A stretch of DNA of 64,000 bases from Herbaspirillum sp. (GCF_017744395.1 NZ_JAGIBI010000001.1:992001-1056000); one strand, 5' to 3'. Counted from the stretch's first letter, positions 26,497 to 35,274 are shown. The notes: a model not told the origin generated them from the letters alone. Program-made: numbers and translations.

Positions 26497-26712
26497 TCAG
26501 CAACAGCGCCCTACCCGTCCCTTGCCGCCGTAGCGCGCTTCCTGCCGTTCGCGGAAGAACTCCTCGTAGCTCATCACGCAATGGTCGGGATGGGCATGCT
26601 TCATATGGGCGACGTAATTGTCGTACTCCGGCATGCCGACCATCAGGTTCAGCGTGCGGCCGGCCTGGCGGCGCCAGGCCAGCAGTTGCGCGAGCGCGCC
26701 TGACATTTTCAT
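26497..26712 (-). CDS. ybdD: YbdD/YjiX-family small protein
   Basis: A 71-residue cytoplasmic protein of the YbdD/YjiX (DUF466) family, which regularly follows CstA/BtsT transporters. It shows the family pattern LVGMPEYDNYVAHMKHAHPD, MSYEEFFRERQEARYGGKG and a C-terminal Cys-Cys. The start MKMSGALAQLL is chosen by homology; the longer frame overlaps cstA. It lies 13 bases after cstA and before a terminator, so the two form an operon. It probably assists the transporter, but its activity is not established. Confidence 0.92.
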   Translation of the reverse strand: MKMSGALAQLLAWRRQAGRTLNLMVGMPEYDNYVAHMKHAHPDHCVMSYEEFFRERQEARYGGKGRVGRCC

Positions 26713-26725
26713 GGCCCGGCTCCCG

Positions 26726-28792
26726 TCACTGTTGCACGGCGGCGGCCGGCAGCGCTTCATACGGCGCTTCCCGCACGCTGGGCTGGTTGGCGGCGCGCGC
26801 CTTGAGCACGGTGCGGATGCCGAACACCAGCACGCTCACCACCACCAGCATGAACATTGCCGCCAGGCCGGCATCGATGTAGTCGTTGAAGATCACCTGA
26901 TGCATCTGCTCCATCGACTTGGCCGGGGCCAACAGCTTGCCTTCGTCCAGCGCGGCTTTGTACTTGGCCGCATGCGCCAGGAAGCCGACGCGCGGATTGG
27001 CGTCGAACACCTTCTGCCAGCCGGCCGTCAGGGTGCAGACCAGCAGCCAGGCAGTCGGCGCCACCGTCACCCAGGCGAAACGGTCGCGCTTCATCTTGAA
27101 CAGCACGCAGGTCGCCAGAATCAGCGCGATGCCGGCCAGCATCTGGTTGGAGATGCCGAACAGCGGCCACAGGGTATTGATGCCGCCCAGCGGATCGACC
27201 ACGCCCTGATACAGGAAGTAGCCCCAGCCGGCCACGCACAGGCCGGTGGCGGTCAGGCTGGCGGCCCAGGAATCGGTGCGCTTCATCGGCGGGATGAAGG
27301 CGCCCAGCAAGTCCTGCAGCATGAAGCGGCCGGCCCGTGTGCCCGCATCCACCGCGGTCAGGATGAACAGCGCCTCGAACAGGATGGCGAAGTGGTACCA
27401 GAAGGCCATCATCGCCTCGCCGGTCACGCCGGAGAGGATCTGCGCCATGCCCACCGCCAGCGTCGGCGCGCCGCCCGCGCGCGAGATGATGGTGTGCTCG
27501 CCAACCGCCTGCGCGGTATGGGTCAGCATCTCGGGCGTGATGTGGAAGCCCCACTGTGAGATGACCTGGGCGACGTTGTCCGGCGTGGTGCCGATCAGCG
27601 CGGCCGGGCTGTTCATCGCGAAGTAGATGCCCGGCTCGATGCAGGAGGCGGCGATCAGCGCCATGATGGCGACGAAGGATTCCATCAGCATCGCGCCGTA
27701 ACCGATGAAGCGCGCATGCTTTTCATTTTCCAGCAGCTTGGGCGTGGTGCCCGACGAAATCAGCGCATGGAAGCCCGACACCGCGCCGCAGGCGATGGTG
27801 ATGAACAGGAACGGGAACAGCGAACCCGACCACACCGGGCCGCTGCCGTCGATGAAGCGCGTGACCGCGTGCATCTTCAGGTGCGGGGCGATGAACACGA
27901 TCCCCAGCGCCAGCGCCACGATGGTGCCGATCTTGAGGAAAGTGGAGAGGTAGTCGCGCGGCGCCAGCAGCAGCCATACCGGCAGCACCGAGGCGACGAA
28001 GCCGTAGCCGATCAGCATCCAGGTCAGTTGCTTGCCGTCGAAGGTGAACATCTGGCCCAGCGCCGGATGCTCCTGCACATACTGGCCGCCGACGATGGCC
28101 AGCATCAGCAGCACGAAGCCGATCCACGACACCTCGCCGATGCGGCCCGGGCGGATGTAGCGCGAATACACGCCCATGAACAGCGCGATGGGAATGGTCG
28201 CCGCCACGGTGAAGGTACCCCAGGGCGATTCGGCCAGCGCCTTGACCACGATCAGCGCCAGCACCGCCAGGATGATCACCATGATCATGAAGGCGCCGAA
28301 CAGCGCGATCACGCCCGGCACCTGGCCCAGCTCAGACTTGATCAGGTCGCCCAGCGAACGGCCGTCGCGGCGGCTGGAGATGAACAGCACCATGAAGTCC
28401 TGCACCGCGCCGGCGAACACCACGCCGGCCAGGATCCACAGCATGCCCGGCAGGTAGCCCATCTGCGCGGCCAGCACCGGGCCGACCAGCGGGCCGGCGC
28501 CGGCGATGGCGGCGAAATGGTGGCCGAACAGCACATACTTGTTGGTCGGCACGTAATCCAGGCCGTCGTTGAACTTGTAGGCCGGCGTCATGCGCTGGCC
28601 GTCCAGCCCGAGCACGCGGTCGGCGATGAACTTGCTGTAGAAGCGGTAGGCGATCAGGTAGACGCACACCGACGCCACCACCAGCCATACCGCGTTGATC
28701 GATTCGCCGCGCTGCAACGCGACGTAGGCGCATGCAAATGCGCCCGCCAGGGCCAGCGCGAGCCAGCCCAGCCTGGGAATAATCCGGTTCAT
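26726..28792 (-). CDS. cstA: Carbon starvation protein A family transporter
   Basis: A 688-residue polytopic inner-membrane protein of the CstA/BtsT family, which imports pyruvate or peptides during nutrient limitation. Family hallmarks are FGHHFAAIAGAGPLVGPVLAAQ (about 75-96), IGYGAMLMESFVAIMALI and GGINTLWPLFGISNQMLAGIAL, with about 16 hydrophobic segments. The start MNRIIPRLGW is chosen because GGAGGA lies nine bases upstream. A Cache-domain histidine kinase and NarL-type regulator are divergently encoded 293 bases away and may control it. CstA and BtsT cannot be separated by eye. Confidence 0.93.
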   Translation of the reverse strand: MNRIIPRLGWLALALAGAFACAYVALQRGESINAVWLVVASVCVYLIAYRFYSKFIADRVLGLDGQRMTPAYKFNDGLDYVPTNKYVLFGHHFAAIAGAGPLVGPVLAAQMGYLPGMLWILAGVVFAGAVQDFMVLFISSRRDGRSLGDLIKSELGQVPGVIALFGAFMIMVIILAVLALIVVKALAESPWGTFTVAATIPIALFMGVYSRYIRPGRIGEVSWIGFVLLMLAIVGGQYVQEHPALGQMFTFDGKQLTWMLIGYGFVASVLPVWLLLAPRDYLSTFLKIGTIVALALGIVFIAPHLKMHAVTRFIDGSGPVWSGSLFPFLFITIACGAVSGFHALISSGTTPKLLENEKHARFIGYGAMLMESFVAIMALIAASCIEPGIYFAMNSPAALIGTTPDNVAQVISQWGFHITPEMLTHTAQAVGEHTIISRAGGAPTLAVGMAQILSGVTGEAMMAFWYHFAILFEALFILTAVDAGTRAGRFMLQDLLGAFIPPMKRTDSWAASLTATGLCVAGWGYFLYQGVVDPLGGINTLWPLFGISNQMLAGIALILATCVLFKMKRDRFAWVTVAPTAWLLVCTLTAGWQKVFDANPRVGFLAHAAKYKAALDEGKLLAPAKSMEQMHQVIFNDYIDAGLAAMFMLVVVSVLVFGIRTVLKARAANQPSVREAPYEALPAAAVQQ

Positions 28793-28962
28793 TGTTCTCC
28801 TCCCGAGCAGGGAATCTTGATAATAGGAATGTTTTATTGTTTGTTTGCCTTGGCGCACCCCGTTCTCGAACGGGCGTTTCCCCGGCCTGTGCAGGCTCAA
28901 AAAATATTCGAGAAACGGGCAGTAGTATTCGATATCGGGCGCTACGCCCACAAGCGCAGGAC

Positions 28963-28985
28963 TACGCAGAACCTCTACGTAGAAC
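28963..28985. repeat. Tandem TACGNAGAAC motif between cstA and the sensor kinase
   Basis: TACGCAGAAC and TACGTAGAAC lie in the same orientation with a 13-base period in the divergent promoter region. It is a candidate binding site for the neighbouring NarL-type response regulator. No firm promoter hexamers were assigned. Confidence 0.4.
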
Positions 28986-29085
28986 TACTGAGAATGGCGC
29001 AAACCCTTGCCAATCCCTGCCTGCAAGCGAGACAAATGCGCCATCTTTCCAGCGAATATGAAAAGGCATTCGGTAGAATCGCGTC

Positions 29086-30471
29086 ATGAAACTGCGCCAG
29101 AAAATCATCTTCCTCGCCATCGTTCCGCTGTGCCTGGCCATCGCCGCCATCGCGCTGGTGGTGCGGCACCAGGCGGTGGAACTGGGGCGCCAGCAGCGCG
29201 CCTCGATTGAAGCGGCCTACCTCGCCAGCAAGAACGCTGAACTCAAGCACTATGTGGACCTGGCCATCCATGCGGTCAGCCATCTCTACAACTCCGGCCG
29301 CAGCGACGAAGCGGTCCGCGACGAAGCCCGGCGCATCCTGGCCGACCTCGAATTCAGCGACGACGGCTATTTCTTCGTCTACGACCAGAACGGCCGCAAC
29401 GTGATGCATCCGCGCCAGCCCGAACTGGTCGGCACCGAGATGTGGGACTGGCGCGATGCATCCGGCAGCCTGACCATCCAGCACCTTATCGAGCGCGCCA
29501 ACCAGGGCGGCGGCTACGAACGCTACCTGTGGCAGAAGCCATCGAGCAAGAACGTCGCACCCAAGCTCGGCTATGTAGCGGGCTTGCCGCGCTGGGGCTG
29601 GGTGATCGGCACCGGCATCTATCTCGACGATGTCGACGCCGCGCTGTCCAAGATCGACAACCAGATCTCCGGACACGTCCGCCAGACCATGCTGATGATC
29701 GCCGTCATCGCGGTCCTGAGCGCGCTGGCGGTGGCCTTGTCCGGCCTGCTGCTCAACATCAGCGAACACCGCGTGGCCGATGCCAAGCTGCGGCAACTGG
29801 CGCAGCGGGTGGTGCGTTCGCAGGAAGACGAGCGCGCCCGCCTCTCGCGCGACCTGCACGACGGCATCAGCCAGTGGCTGGTCTCGATCAAGCTGCAGAT
29901 CGAAGCGGCGCTGATCCGCCTCAACGGCACGCCGGAGCAGGTGCAGGCCGCGCGCGGCGCGTTTGAAAAGACCGCCGTCCAGATCAACGGCGTGCTGGCC
30001 GAAGTGCGGCGCATCTCGCACGACCTGCGCCCGGCCATCCTGGACGACCTGGGGCTGGCGGCCGCGCTGGAACACCTGTGCGGGGAATGGCGCGAAACCG
30101 CCGGCGCCGGCACAGCCATCCATTTCGAAACCGAGGGCGAAACCGGCCCGCTGCCGGACGTGGTCAATACCGTGCTGTTTCGCGTGACGCAGGAAGCGCT
30201 GACCAATATCGCGCGCCATGCCGGCGCCACCGAGATCACGGTGCGCCTGCACAGCGGGAAAACCTTCGTGATGCTGCAGGTGCGCGACAACGGCTCCGGC
30301 TTCAATGTCGACCAGGTCGACGACCACCCGCGGCGCGGCATCGGCCTGCGCAACATGCAGGAACGCATGGAAGCCGTAGGCGGCGAACTCGATCTGGACT
30401 CCTCCCCGGCCGGCACGCAAGTCACCGCGCTGGTTCCCCGCCAATCCTCCTTTGCCCATTCCCATGCCTGA
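29086..30471 (+). CDS. Sensor histidine kinase with periplasmic Cache domain
   Basis: A 461-residue membrane kinase. A membrane segment (about 7-25) and a periplasmic single-Cache (Cache_2) domain (about 35-190, with DDGYFFVYDQNGRNVMHP and GWVIGTGIYLDDVD) sense a small ligand, typically an organic acid. A second membrane segment spans about 202-223. The NarX-type HisKA_3 domain has SRDLHDGISQWL (phospho-His258), and the HATPase has VTQEALTNIARHA and DNGSGFN. It overlaps the regulator gene by 8 bases and is divergent from cstA, suggesting control of carboxylate uptake (inference). Confidence 0.93.
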   Translation: MKLRQKIIFLAIVPLCLAIAAIALVVRHQAVELGRQQRASIEAAYLASKNAELKHYVDLAIHAVSHLYNSGRSDEAVRDEARRILADLEFSDDGYFFVYDQNGRNVMHPRQPELVGTEMWDWRDASGSLTIQHLIERANQGGGYERYLWQKPSSKNVAPKLGYVAGLPRWGWVIGTGIYLDDVDAALSKIDNQISGHVRQTMLMIAVIAVLSALAVALSGLLLNISEHRVADAKLRQLAQRVVRSQEDERARLSRDLHDGISQWLVSIKLQIEAALIRLNGTPEQVQAARGAFEKTAVQINGVLAEVRRISHDLRPAILDDLGLAAALEHLCGEWRETAGAGTAIHFETEGETGPLPDVVNTVLFRVTQEALTNIARHAGATEITVRLHSGKTFVMLQVRDNGSGFNVDQVDDHPRRGIGLRNMQERMEAVGGELDLDSSPAGTQVTALVPRQSSFAHSHA

Positions 30472-31108
30472 TACCCAAAACCCCACTACCCGCGTGATGC
30501 TGATCGACGACCACCCGCTGGTGCGCGACGGCTTGCGCGCCCGGCTGGAAACGGTGCCCGGCCTGGCGGTCGTGGCCGAAGCCGGCAATGCGGAAGAGGC
30601 GCTGGCGGAGGCCGCCCGGCAGGAAGTCGATCTGGCGCTGATGGATATCAACATGCGCGGCACCAACGGCATTGAGCTGACCGCGCAATTCCACGCCCGC
30701 CATCCCGAGATCGCGGTGCTGATCCTGAGTATGCATGACAAGGGCGAATACGTGATGCAGTCGATCCAGGCCGGGGCCCGCGGCTACGTGCTCAAGGACG
30801 CGCCCAGCCAGGACATCGTGCAAGCCATCGAAACCGTGAAATCGGGCGGGATCTACTACAGCGCCGCCCTGGCGCGCCAGCTGACCCAGCCGCTGCCGGA
30901 ACGCGAACTGCTGACGCTGCGCGAGCGCGAAGTGCTCAAGCACATCGCCAACGGCGAATCCAACAAGCAGATCGCGCGCGAACTCGACCTGAGCGTGCGC
31001 ACCGTGGAAACCCACCGGCTCAACATCAAGCGCAAGCTCAATATCGACGGCCAGGCCGAACTGATCAAGTTCGCGGTGGAATCGCTGCGGCTGGAAGGGA
31101 AAATCTGA
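30464..31108 (+). CDS. NarL/LuxR-family response regulator
   Basis: A 214-residue regulator with an N-terminal receiver (Asp15, Asp16, phosphoacceptor Asp61 in LALMDINMRG, Lys in YVLKDA) and a C-terminal LuxR-type helix-turn-helix (LTLREREVLKHIANGESNKQIARELDLSVRTVETH, about 150-185). The ATG at 30464 is preferred over a TTG twelve bases earlier. It overlaps the kinase stop by 8 bases, so the pair is co-translated. It is the cognate partner of the adjacent Cache-domain kinase. The promoter it acts on is likely that of cstA and/or its own operon (inference). Confidence 0.94.
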   Translation: MPDTQNPTTRVMLIDDHPLVRDGLRARLETVPGLAVVAEAGNAEEALAEAARQEVDLALMDINMRGTNGIELTAQFHARHPEIAVLILSMHDKGEYVMQSIQAGARGYVLKDAPSQDIVQAIETVKSGGIYYSAALARQLTQPLPERELLTLREREVLKHIANGESNKQIARELDLSVRTVETHRLNIKRKLNIDGQAELIKFAVESLRLEGKI

Positions 31109-31110
31109 AA

Positions 31111-31725
31111 TCAGCCCGGTTTGCCGGGCAAGGCATCGGCCTCAAGAGTAACAACCTCGCCGAATCCGATCTCGCACCGGTCGGCCGCGGCCTGCAAGGC
31201 GATCGCCTCCATCGCGCCGGCATCGGGAAGCGCGCCGGCGTCGCGCCCGGCATGCCATGCCGCGCAGGCGCGCAGCATGCGGATCGAGCCGCCGTGGCAT
31301 ATCACGATGGCTTGCTCATCGCCGCCGCGGCGCAAGCTATCGAAGACGGCCCACACGCGTTGCGCGACCGTCACTAGCGTCTCGCCTCCGCCAGGCGCGT
31401 AGTGCAACAAGTCGCTGTTCCAGGCTTCGACCTCATTCCAGGCGATATCGTCCCAGGCGCGCAGCTCCCAACTGCCGAAGTCCATTTCCTGCAAGCCGCT
31501 CTCGAAGGTGGGTTCTTCGCTATCCAACGTCTGCGCCAAAACCTTAGCCAGACCGGCGCAGCGCTGCAAGGGACTGGAAACGATCGGCACGCCCTGCGGC
31601 AACGAGGGGCTTACGCGCGCGCAGCACGATGCCAATTCGGCAGGGGCCACTGCAACATCGCTGCTGCCGTAGCAATAGGCTTGGCCGAGGATGGTCGCGG
31701 GATGGCGAACCAGATGCAGGCGCAT
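31111..31725 (-). CDS. cobC: Alpha-ribazole phosphatase (histidine phosphatase family)
   Basis: A 204-residue phosphoglycerate-mutase-like phosphatase. RHPAT supplies the phosphohistidine (His8), SSPLQRC the conserved Arg, and VICHGGSIRML the second catalytic His. In the cobalamin pathway it removes the phosphate from alpha-ribazole phosphate. The assignment rests on its position three bases after cobS. The fold alone would also fit other small phosphatases. Confidence 0.85.
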   Translation of the reverse strand: MRLHLVRHPATILGQAYCYGSSDVAVAPAELASCCARVSPSLPQGVPIVSSPLQRCAGLAKVLAQTLDSEEPTFESGLQEMDFGSWELRAWDDIAWNEVEAWNSDLLHYAPGGGETLVTVAQRVWAVFDSLRRGGDEQAIVICHGGSIRMLRACAAWHAGRDAGALPDAGAMEAIALQAAADRCEIGFGEVVTLEADALPGKPG

Positions 31726-31728
31726 CGA

Positions 31729-32541
31729 TCAGTGCCCGAGAAAACCGGGAGCCGCCGCCAGCGCCCCCAGGTAGAAAGCTGCCTCGCTCAGTTGCTGGAC
31801 CGCCCCCAGGCAATCGCCGGTATAGCCGCCCAAACGCCGGCTGAACTTGCGCGCCAGCCAGGCAGCCGCCAGCGCGGCCAGGACCAGGCCGGCCGCGATG
31901 CGCTGCCACGACATCAGCCCCCAGTACGCCACGCCAATGACGGGCAAGGCCGCGAAAACGGTCGCCAGCAGGAATTCGCCGCCGCCCATGTGCTGCGCCA
32001 GCGGCTTGGCCTTGCCCTCTTCGCGCACGTAATCCATATTCCGGATCAGGCAAGTCGCCAGCCAGCGCGACAGCGGATGGGCGATGCCCAGCGCGGCCAG
32101 CACCTGCAACGGCAGCAAGGCGTTGAGCGCCACCAGCTTCAATGCCAGCAGCATGGCGATGCCGATCGCGCCATAGGCGCCCACGCGCGAATCGCGCATG
32201 ATCTCCAGCGCGCGCTCGCGGGTGACGCCGCCGCCAAGGCCGTCGCATACATCGGCGAAACCGTCCTCATGGAAAGCGCCGGTCAGCCAGATGCCGGCAA
32301 CGGTGGACAACAGCACCGCCACGGCATGCGGCCAGAACTGGGCCGCCAGCACATATGCCAGCGCCGTCACCCAGGCCACGATCCAGCCGACCAGCGGGAA
32401 ATAACGCGTGCAGCGCTGCAGCCAATCAGGATGGAATCCGACCCAGCGGGGAATCGGCAGCCGCGTGAAAAATTGCAGCGCGATGAAAAACAGCCGCAGC
32501 TGATGCGCCGCGCCACGGCTGGAAGTTGGGTGTTCAGCCAT
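31729..32541 (-). CDS. cobS: Adenosylcobinamide-GDP ribazoletransferase (cobalamin synthase)
   Basis: A 270-residue polytopic membrane enzyme that joins adenosylcobinamide-GDP to alpha-ribazole (phosphate), the last step of cobalamin assembly. Typical features are FFTRLPIPRW near the N-terminus, RYFPLVGWIVA, TGAFHEDGFADVCDGLGGG with metal-binding acids, and about six membrane helices. It overlaps cobT by 8 bases, and cobC follows. Confidence 0.95.
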   Translation of the reverse strand: MAEHPTSSRGAAHQLRLFFIALQFFTRLPIPRWVGFHPDWLQRCTRYFPLVGWIVAWVTALAYVLAAQFWPHAVAVLLSTVAGIWLTGAFHEDGFADVCDGLGGGVTRERALEIMRDSRVGAYGAIGIAMLLALKLVALNALLPLQVLAALGIAHPLSRWLATCLIRNMDYVREEGKAKPLAQHMGGGEFLLATVFAALPVIGVAYWGLMSWQRIAAGLVLAALAAAWLARKFSRRLGGYTGDCLGAVQQLSEAAFYLGALAAAPGFLGH

Positions 32542-33568
32542 TTTTCCCGTTGACGCCGGCCGATGAAAAAGTCGCCATGCGCTCCAGAAAATTCACCGCC
32601 GCGCGCAACAGCGGCAGTGCCAGCGCGCTGCCGGTTCCCTCCCCCAGGCGCAGGTCGAGCTGCATCAGCGGGCGGGCCTTGAGGTAGTCCAGCATGCGGC
32701 GATGGCCGGCCTCGTCCGAGCAATGCGAGAACACGCAGTACTCCAGCACCGCGGGCTGCAAGGCTGCCGCCGCCAGCAAGGCGGCGGTGACGATGAAACC
32801 GTCCACCAGCAAGACCATGCGCCGTTGCGCGCCCCGCAGCATGGCGCCGGCGATGAAGGCGATCTCGAAGCCGCCGAAGGCCGCCAGCACGTCCAGCGGC
32901 GCCTTGGCGCCGGCATGCAGGCGCAAGGCCCGCTCGATGACCGCGCGCTTGTGCGCGATCCCCGCCGCATCCAGCCCGGTGCCGGCGCCCACGCAATCGG
33001 CCGCGGCAATCCCCGTGAAGGCGGCCATCAGCGCCGCAGCCGAAGTGGTGTTGCCGATGCCCATTTCGCCAAAGCCCAGCACATCGCAGTCCAGTCCATC
33101 GACGAAACGCATTCCGGCCTCCAGCGCGCGTGCGCACTCGTCCTCGCGCATCGCCGCCTGCTCGCAGAAATTGCGGGTACCGGGAGCCACCTTGCAGTCG
33201 ACCAGGCCGGCGCGCGCGCCGAAGTCGTGGTTCACGCCGGCATCGACGATATGCAGCGCGCAATCGTTCTGCCGGGCGAAGACATTGATGGCGGCGCCGC
33301 CGGCCAGGAAATTCTCGACCATCTGCCAGGTCACGCTTGGCGGATAGGCGGAGATCCCTTCCGCGGTCACCCCATGGTCGCCGGCGCAGACGACGATGGC
33401 CGGCCTGGCGATCGCCGGATGCTCGCTGCGCTGGATCAGCCCGATCTGGCGCGCCAGCCGCTCCAGCACGCCGAGGCTGCCTTGCGGTTTGGTCTTGTCG
33501 TCGATACGGGCATCGAGCCGCGCAGCCAGTTCGGGATCGTGGATCGATGGGATGGCGGGAATCGGCAT
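32534..33568 (-). CDS. cobT: Nicotinate-nucleotide--dimethylbenzimidazole phosphoribosyltransferase
   Basis: A 344-residue enzyme that makes alpha-ribazole-5'-phosphate, activating the lower ligand of cobalamin. Diagnostic stretches are DDKTKPQGSLGVLERLA, VVCAGDHGVTAEGISAYP, GEMGIGNTTSAAAL and the C-terminal LGEGTGSALALPLL containing the catalytic Glu. The start MPIPAIPSIHDP is chosen because a longer frame would cross the spacer towards cheV. It heads the cobT-cobS-cobC operon. The roughly 100-base upstream spacer has a TATACT -10-like site near 33602-33607 but no cobalamin riboswitch. Confidence 0.95.
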   Translation of the reverse strand: MPIPAIPSIHDPELAARLDARIDDKTKPQGSLGVLERLARQIGLIQRSEHPAIARPAIVVCAGDHGVTAEGISAYPPSVTWQMVENFLAGGAAINVFARQNDCALHIVDAGVNHDFGARAGLVDCKVAPGTRNFCEQAAMREDECARALEAGMRFVDGLDCDVLGFGEMGIGNTTSAAALMAAFTGIAAADCVGAGTGLDAAGIAHKRAVIERALRLHAGAKAPLDVLAAFGGFEIAFIAGAMLRGAQRRMVLLVDGFIVTAALLAAAALQPAVLEYCVFSHCSDEAGHRRMLDYLKARPLMQLDLRLGEGTGSALALPLLRAAVNFLERMATFSSAGVNGKNG

Positions 33569-33676
33569 GGATACTGGGCGCGGCGTAGTGGAAAGAGCGA
33601 CAGTATAAGAGATCGATGTCCGTCGAGGGAGTAGCTGCCAACGGGCAGTCCGGCAGGCCGATATCCCCCGGCAAAG

Positions 33677-33701
33677 AAAAAGAGCCCGGATGGGCTCTTT
33701 T
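33677..33701 (-). terminator. Intrinsic terminator of cheV
   Basis: Stem AAAAGAGCCC / GGGCTCTTTT with a 4-base loop, followed on the minus strand by T5, 40 bases after the cheV stop. Confidence 0.85.
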
Positions 33702-33739
33702 CCGTTAGCGGCCAAACGGCCCTTGCATCCCCGGGGACA

Positions 33740-34708
33740 TCAGTTCTGCGCGCGCTCCATCACGCCGAAAATCGTCTCGGCCAGTTCATTGGCCTCGAAC
33801 TTGCCGACATAGGCGTCCGCTCCCACGCTCTTGACATGTTCCTCATTGGTCGAGCCCGACAACGAAGAGTGGATGATCACCGGGATATTTTTCAGGAACT
33901 CATCGCGCTTGATGTTGCGGGTCAGGGTGAAGCCATCCATCTCCGGCATTTCCAGGTCGGTCAGCACGAAGGCAATCCGGTCCGAGATCGGCACGCCTGC
34001 GCTGCGCGCTTCCTGCGCCATTTTCTGGATCTTGAGCCAGGCCTCGGCGCCGGTGATATGCATCTCGAAGGGAATCTCCATGGCGCGCAGCCCCTGCTCG
34101 ATCAACGAGCGCGCGACCTTGGAGTCGTCCGCGGCAATGGCGACGGCGCCGGGCTTGATGCCGTACTTGTTGCCCCGGCCCAGGTTTTCCATTTTCATGT
34201 CGCGGTCGCTCGGCATGATTTCGTACAGGATCTGTTCGACGTCGAGCACCTGCGCCAGCCTGCTGGTGTCCTTGTCGGCATCCAGGCGCGCGATGCTGGT
34301 GACGAAGTTGCCGCCGGTCCTGGATTCGGCCGACAACACCTGGCTCCACTCCAGGCGCACGATCTCGTCCACCGATTCCACCGCGAAGGCTTGCGTGCTG
34401 CGCGCGTATTCGGTCACCAGCAGGATATTGAGGCCGGTCTTGGGCACACAGCCGACCACTGCCGGCAAGTCGATCACCGAAATGATCTGGCCGCGGATAT
34501 TGACCATGCCCAGCATCGGCGACTGCGTGCCGGCCGCCTTGGTGACGGGCGGCATCGGGACGATTTCGCGGATCTTGAACACATTGATGCCGAACAGTTC
34601 GGAGCGCTCCCCATACGCATCCGTCCCCAGGCGGAACAGCAGGAGCTCGAACTTGTTGGATGCCGTGAGATTGGTTCTTTCATCAATCTCTTTTTGAAAA
34701 CTGTCCAT
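33740..34708 (-). CDS. cheV: Chemotaxis coupling protein CheV
   Basis: A 322-residue CheW-receiver fusion that couples chemoreceptors to CheA and dampens signalling when phosphorylated. Residues 20-165 form the CheW domain (FLLFRLGTDA-like start, ELFGINVFKIREIV, GMVNIRGQIISVIDLP). Residues 190-320 form a receiver with phosphoacceptor Asp in FVLTDLEMPEMDG and the conserved Lys in YVGKFEANEL. A GGGGG ribosome-binding run precedes the ATG. It stands alone between a long leader region with inverted repeats and its own terminator, so regulation apart from the main che operon is likely. Confidence 0.93.
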   Translation of the reverse strand: MDSFQKEIDERTNLTASNKFELLLFRLGTDAYGERSELFGINVFKIREIVPMPPVTKAAGTQSPMLGMVNIRGQIISVIDLPAVVGCVPKTGLNILLVTEYARSTQAFAVESVDEIVRLEWSQVLSAESRTGGNFVTSIARLDADKDTSRLAQVLDVEQILYEIMPSDRDMKMENLGRGNKYGIKPGAVAIAADDSKVARSLIEQGLRAMEIPFEMHITGAEAWLKIQKMAQEARSAGVPISDRIAFVLTDLEMPEMDGFTLTRNIKRDEFLKNIPVIIHSSLSGSTNEEHVKSVGADAYVGKFEANELAETIFGVMERAQN

Positions 34709-35032
34709 TTTTCCCCCGAATCATATGGATAGACAGGCAACAAGCCTGAGTTTGTCAATGTAGATGGGAAACCTGGCAATAGCAATCGGGGCTATCCACC
34801 CAAGGCAAAATATATTTCTTTTCGTTGTTTGCGCTCAAACAAGATTTCCATCCAGTAATTCCCACCTTGTTTGAGCCGGCCGCTCCGGCATCCCGGAAAT
34901 AGCTTAAAAAATATAAAACAATAGGATTATCCCTTCGCATGGCGATGCGAAATGAATGCATGAAAACGGGGGGATGGGGAAAAACCGGGGTTCGGCAAGA
35001 AATCGGCATCAGCGGAAGCGAATGCAGAAATG
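34709..35032. other. Long non-coding region upstream of cheV
   Basis: About 325 bases without a supported gene. It contains the alternative inverted repeats at 34825-34876, a hairpin CAGGC-TTGTT-GCCTG (minus strand, 34729-34748 area) close to cheV, and TTCGCAT-GGCG-ATGCGAA at 34934-34951. An AT-rich stretch around 34900-34925 is the likeliest place for the cheV promoter. Confidence 0.4.
34825..34876 (-). repeat. Mutually exclusive inverted repeats in the cheV leader
   Basis: Minus-strand GCTCAAACAAG (34876-34866) is perfectly complementary to CTTGTTTGAGC (34843-34833) with a 22-base loop. The latter arm can instead pair as TTGTTTG with CAAACAA (34831-34825) over a 4-base loop. The two hairpins cannot form together, which is the layout of a conformational switch. 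Confidence 0.5.
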
Positions 35033-35062
35033 ACAAGAGGAAGCCCTCAGGCTTCCTCTTGT
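35033..35062. terminator. Hairpin terminator of the tRNA-Gly/Cys cluster
   Basis: A 13-bp perfect stem ACAAGAGGAAGCC / GGCTTCCTCTTGT with a 4-base loop, six bases after the last tRNA. The T-tract is interrupted. Confidence 0.65.
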
Positions 35063-35068
35063 TCAATT

Positions 35069-35144
35069 TGGAGCGGGAGAAGAGTCTCGAACTCTCGACC
35101 TATACCTTGGCAAGGTATCGCTCTACCAACTGAGCTACTCCCGC
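35069..35144 (-). tRNA. tRNA-Gly (anticodon GCC), copy 3 in transcription order
   Basis: A 76-base cloverleaf with encoded CCA. Acceptor GCGGGAG pairs with CTCCCGC. The anticodon stem ATACC/GGTAT holds loop TTGCCAA with GCC. It is identical to the two other copies nearby. Confidence 0.96.
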
Positions 35145-35198
35145 ATGGGACCTTACTTGCTGCTACTGCCGGAAGAAGCTGCGCTTCCTCCTTGAAAC

Positions 35199-35274
35199 TG
35201 GAGCGGGAGAAGAGTCTCGAACTCTCGACCTATACCTTGGCAAGGTATCGCTCTACCAACTGAGCTACTCCCGC
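35199..35274 (-). tRNA. tRNA-Gly (anticodon GCC), copy 2
   Basis: Identical in sequence to the copies at 35069 and 35525. It lies 54 bases upstream of the former and 11 bases downstream of tRNA-Cys. Confidence 0.96.

Noticed and set aside
28975-30741. A 588-codon frame opposite the histidine kinase and response regulator.
   Set aside because: It is a codon-bias shadow; the plus-strand frame carries complete Cache, HisKA_3, HATPase and receiver domains.
33569-33676. A cobalamin riboswitch before cobT.
   Set aside because: The spacer is only about 100 bases and lacks the B12-box and other aptamer blocks.
34755-35066. A 103-codon minus-strand frame upstream of cheV.
   Set aside because: It overlaps the tRNA terminator and the inverted repeats, lacks a ribosome-binding site and has no recognisable protein character.
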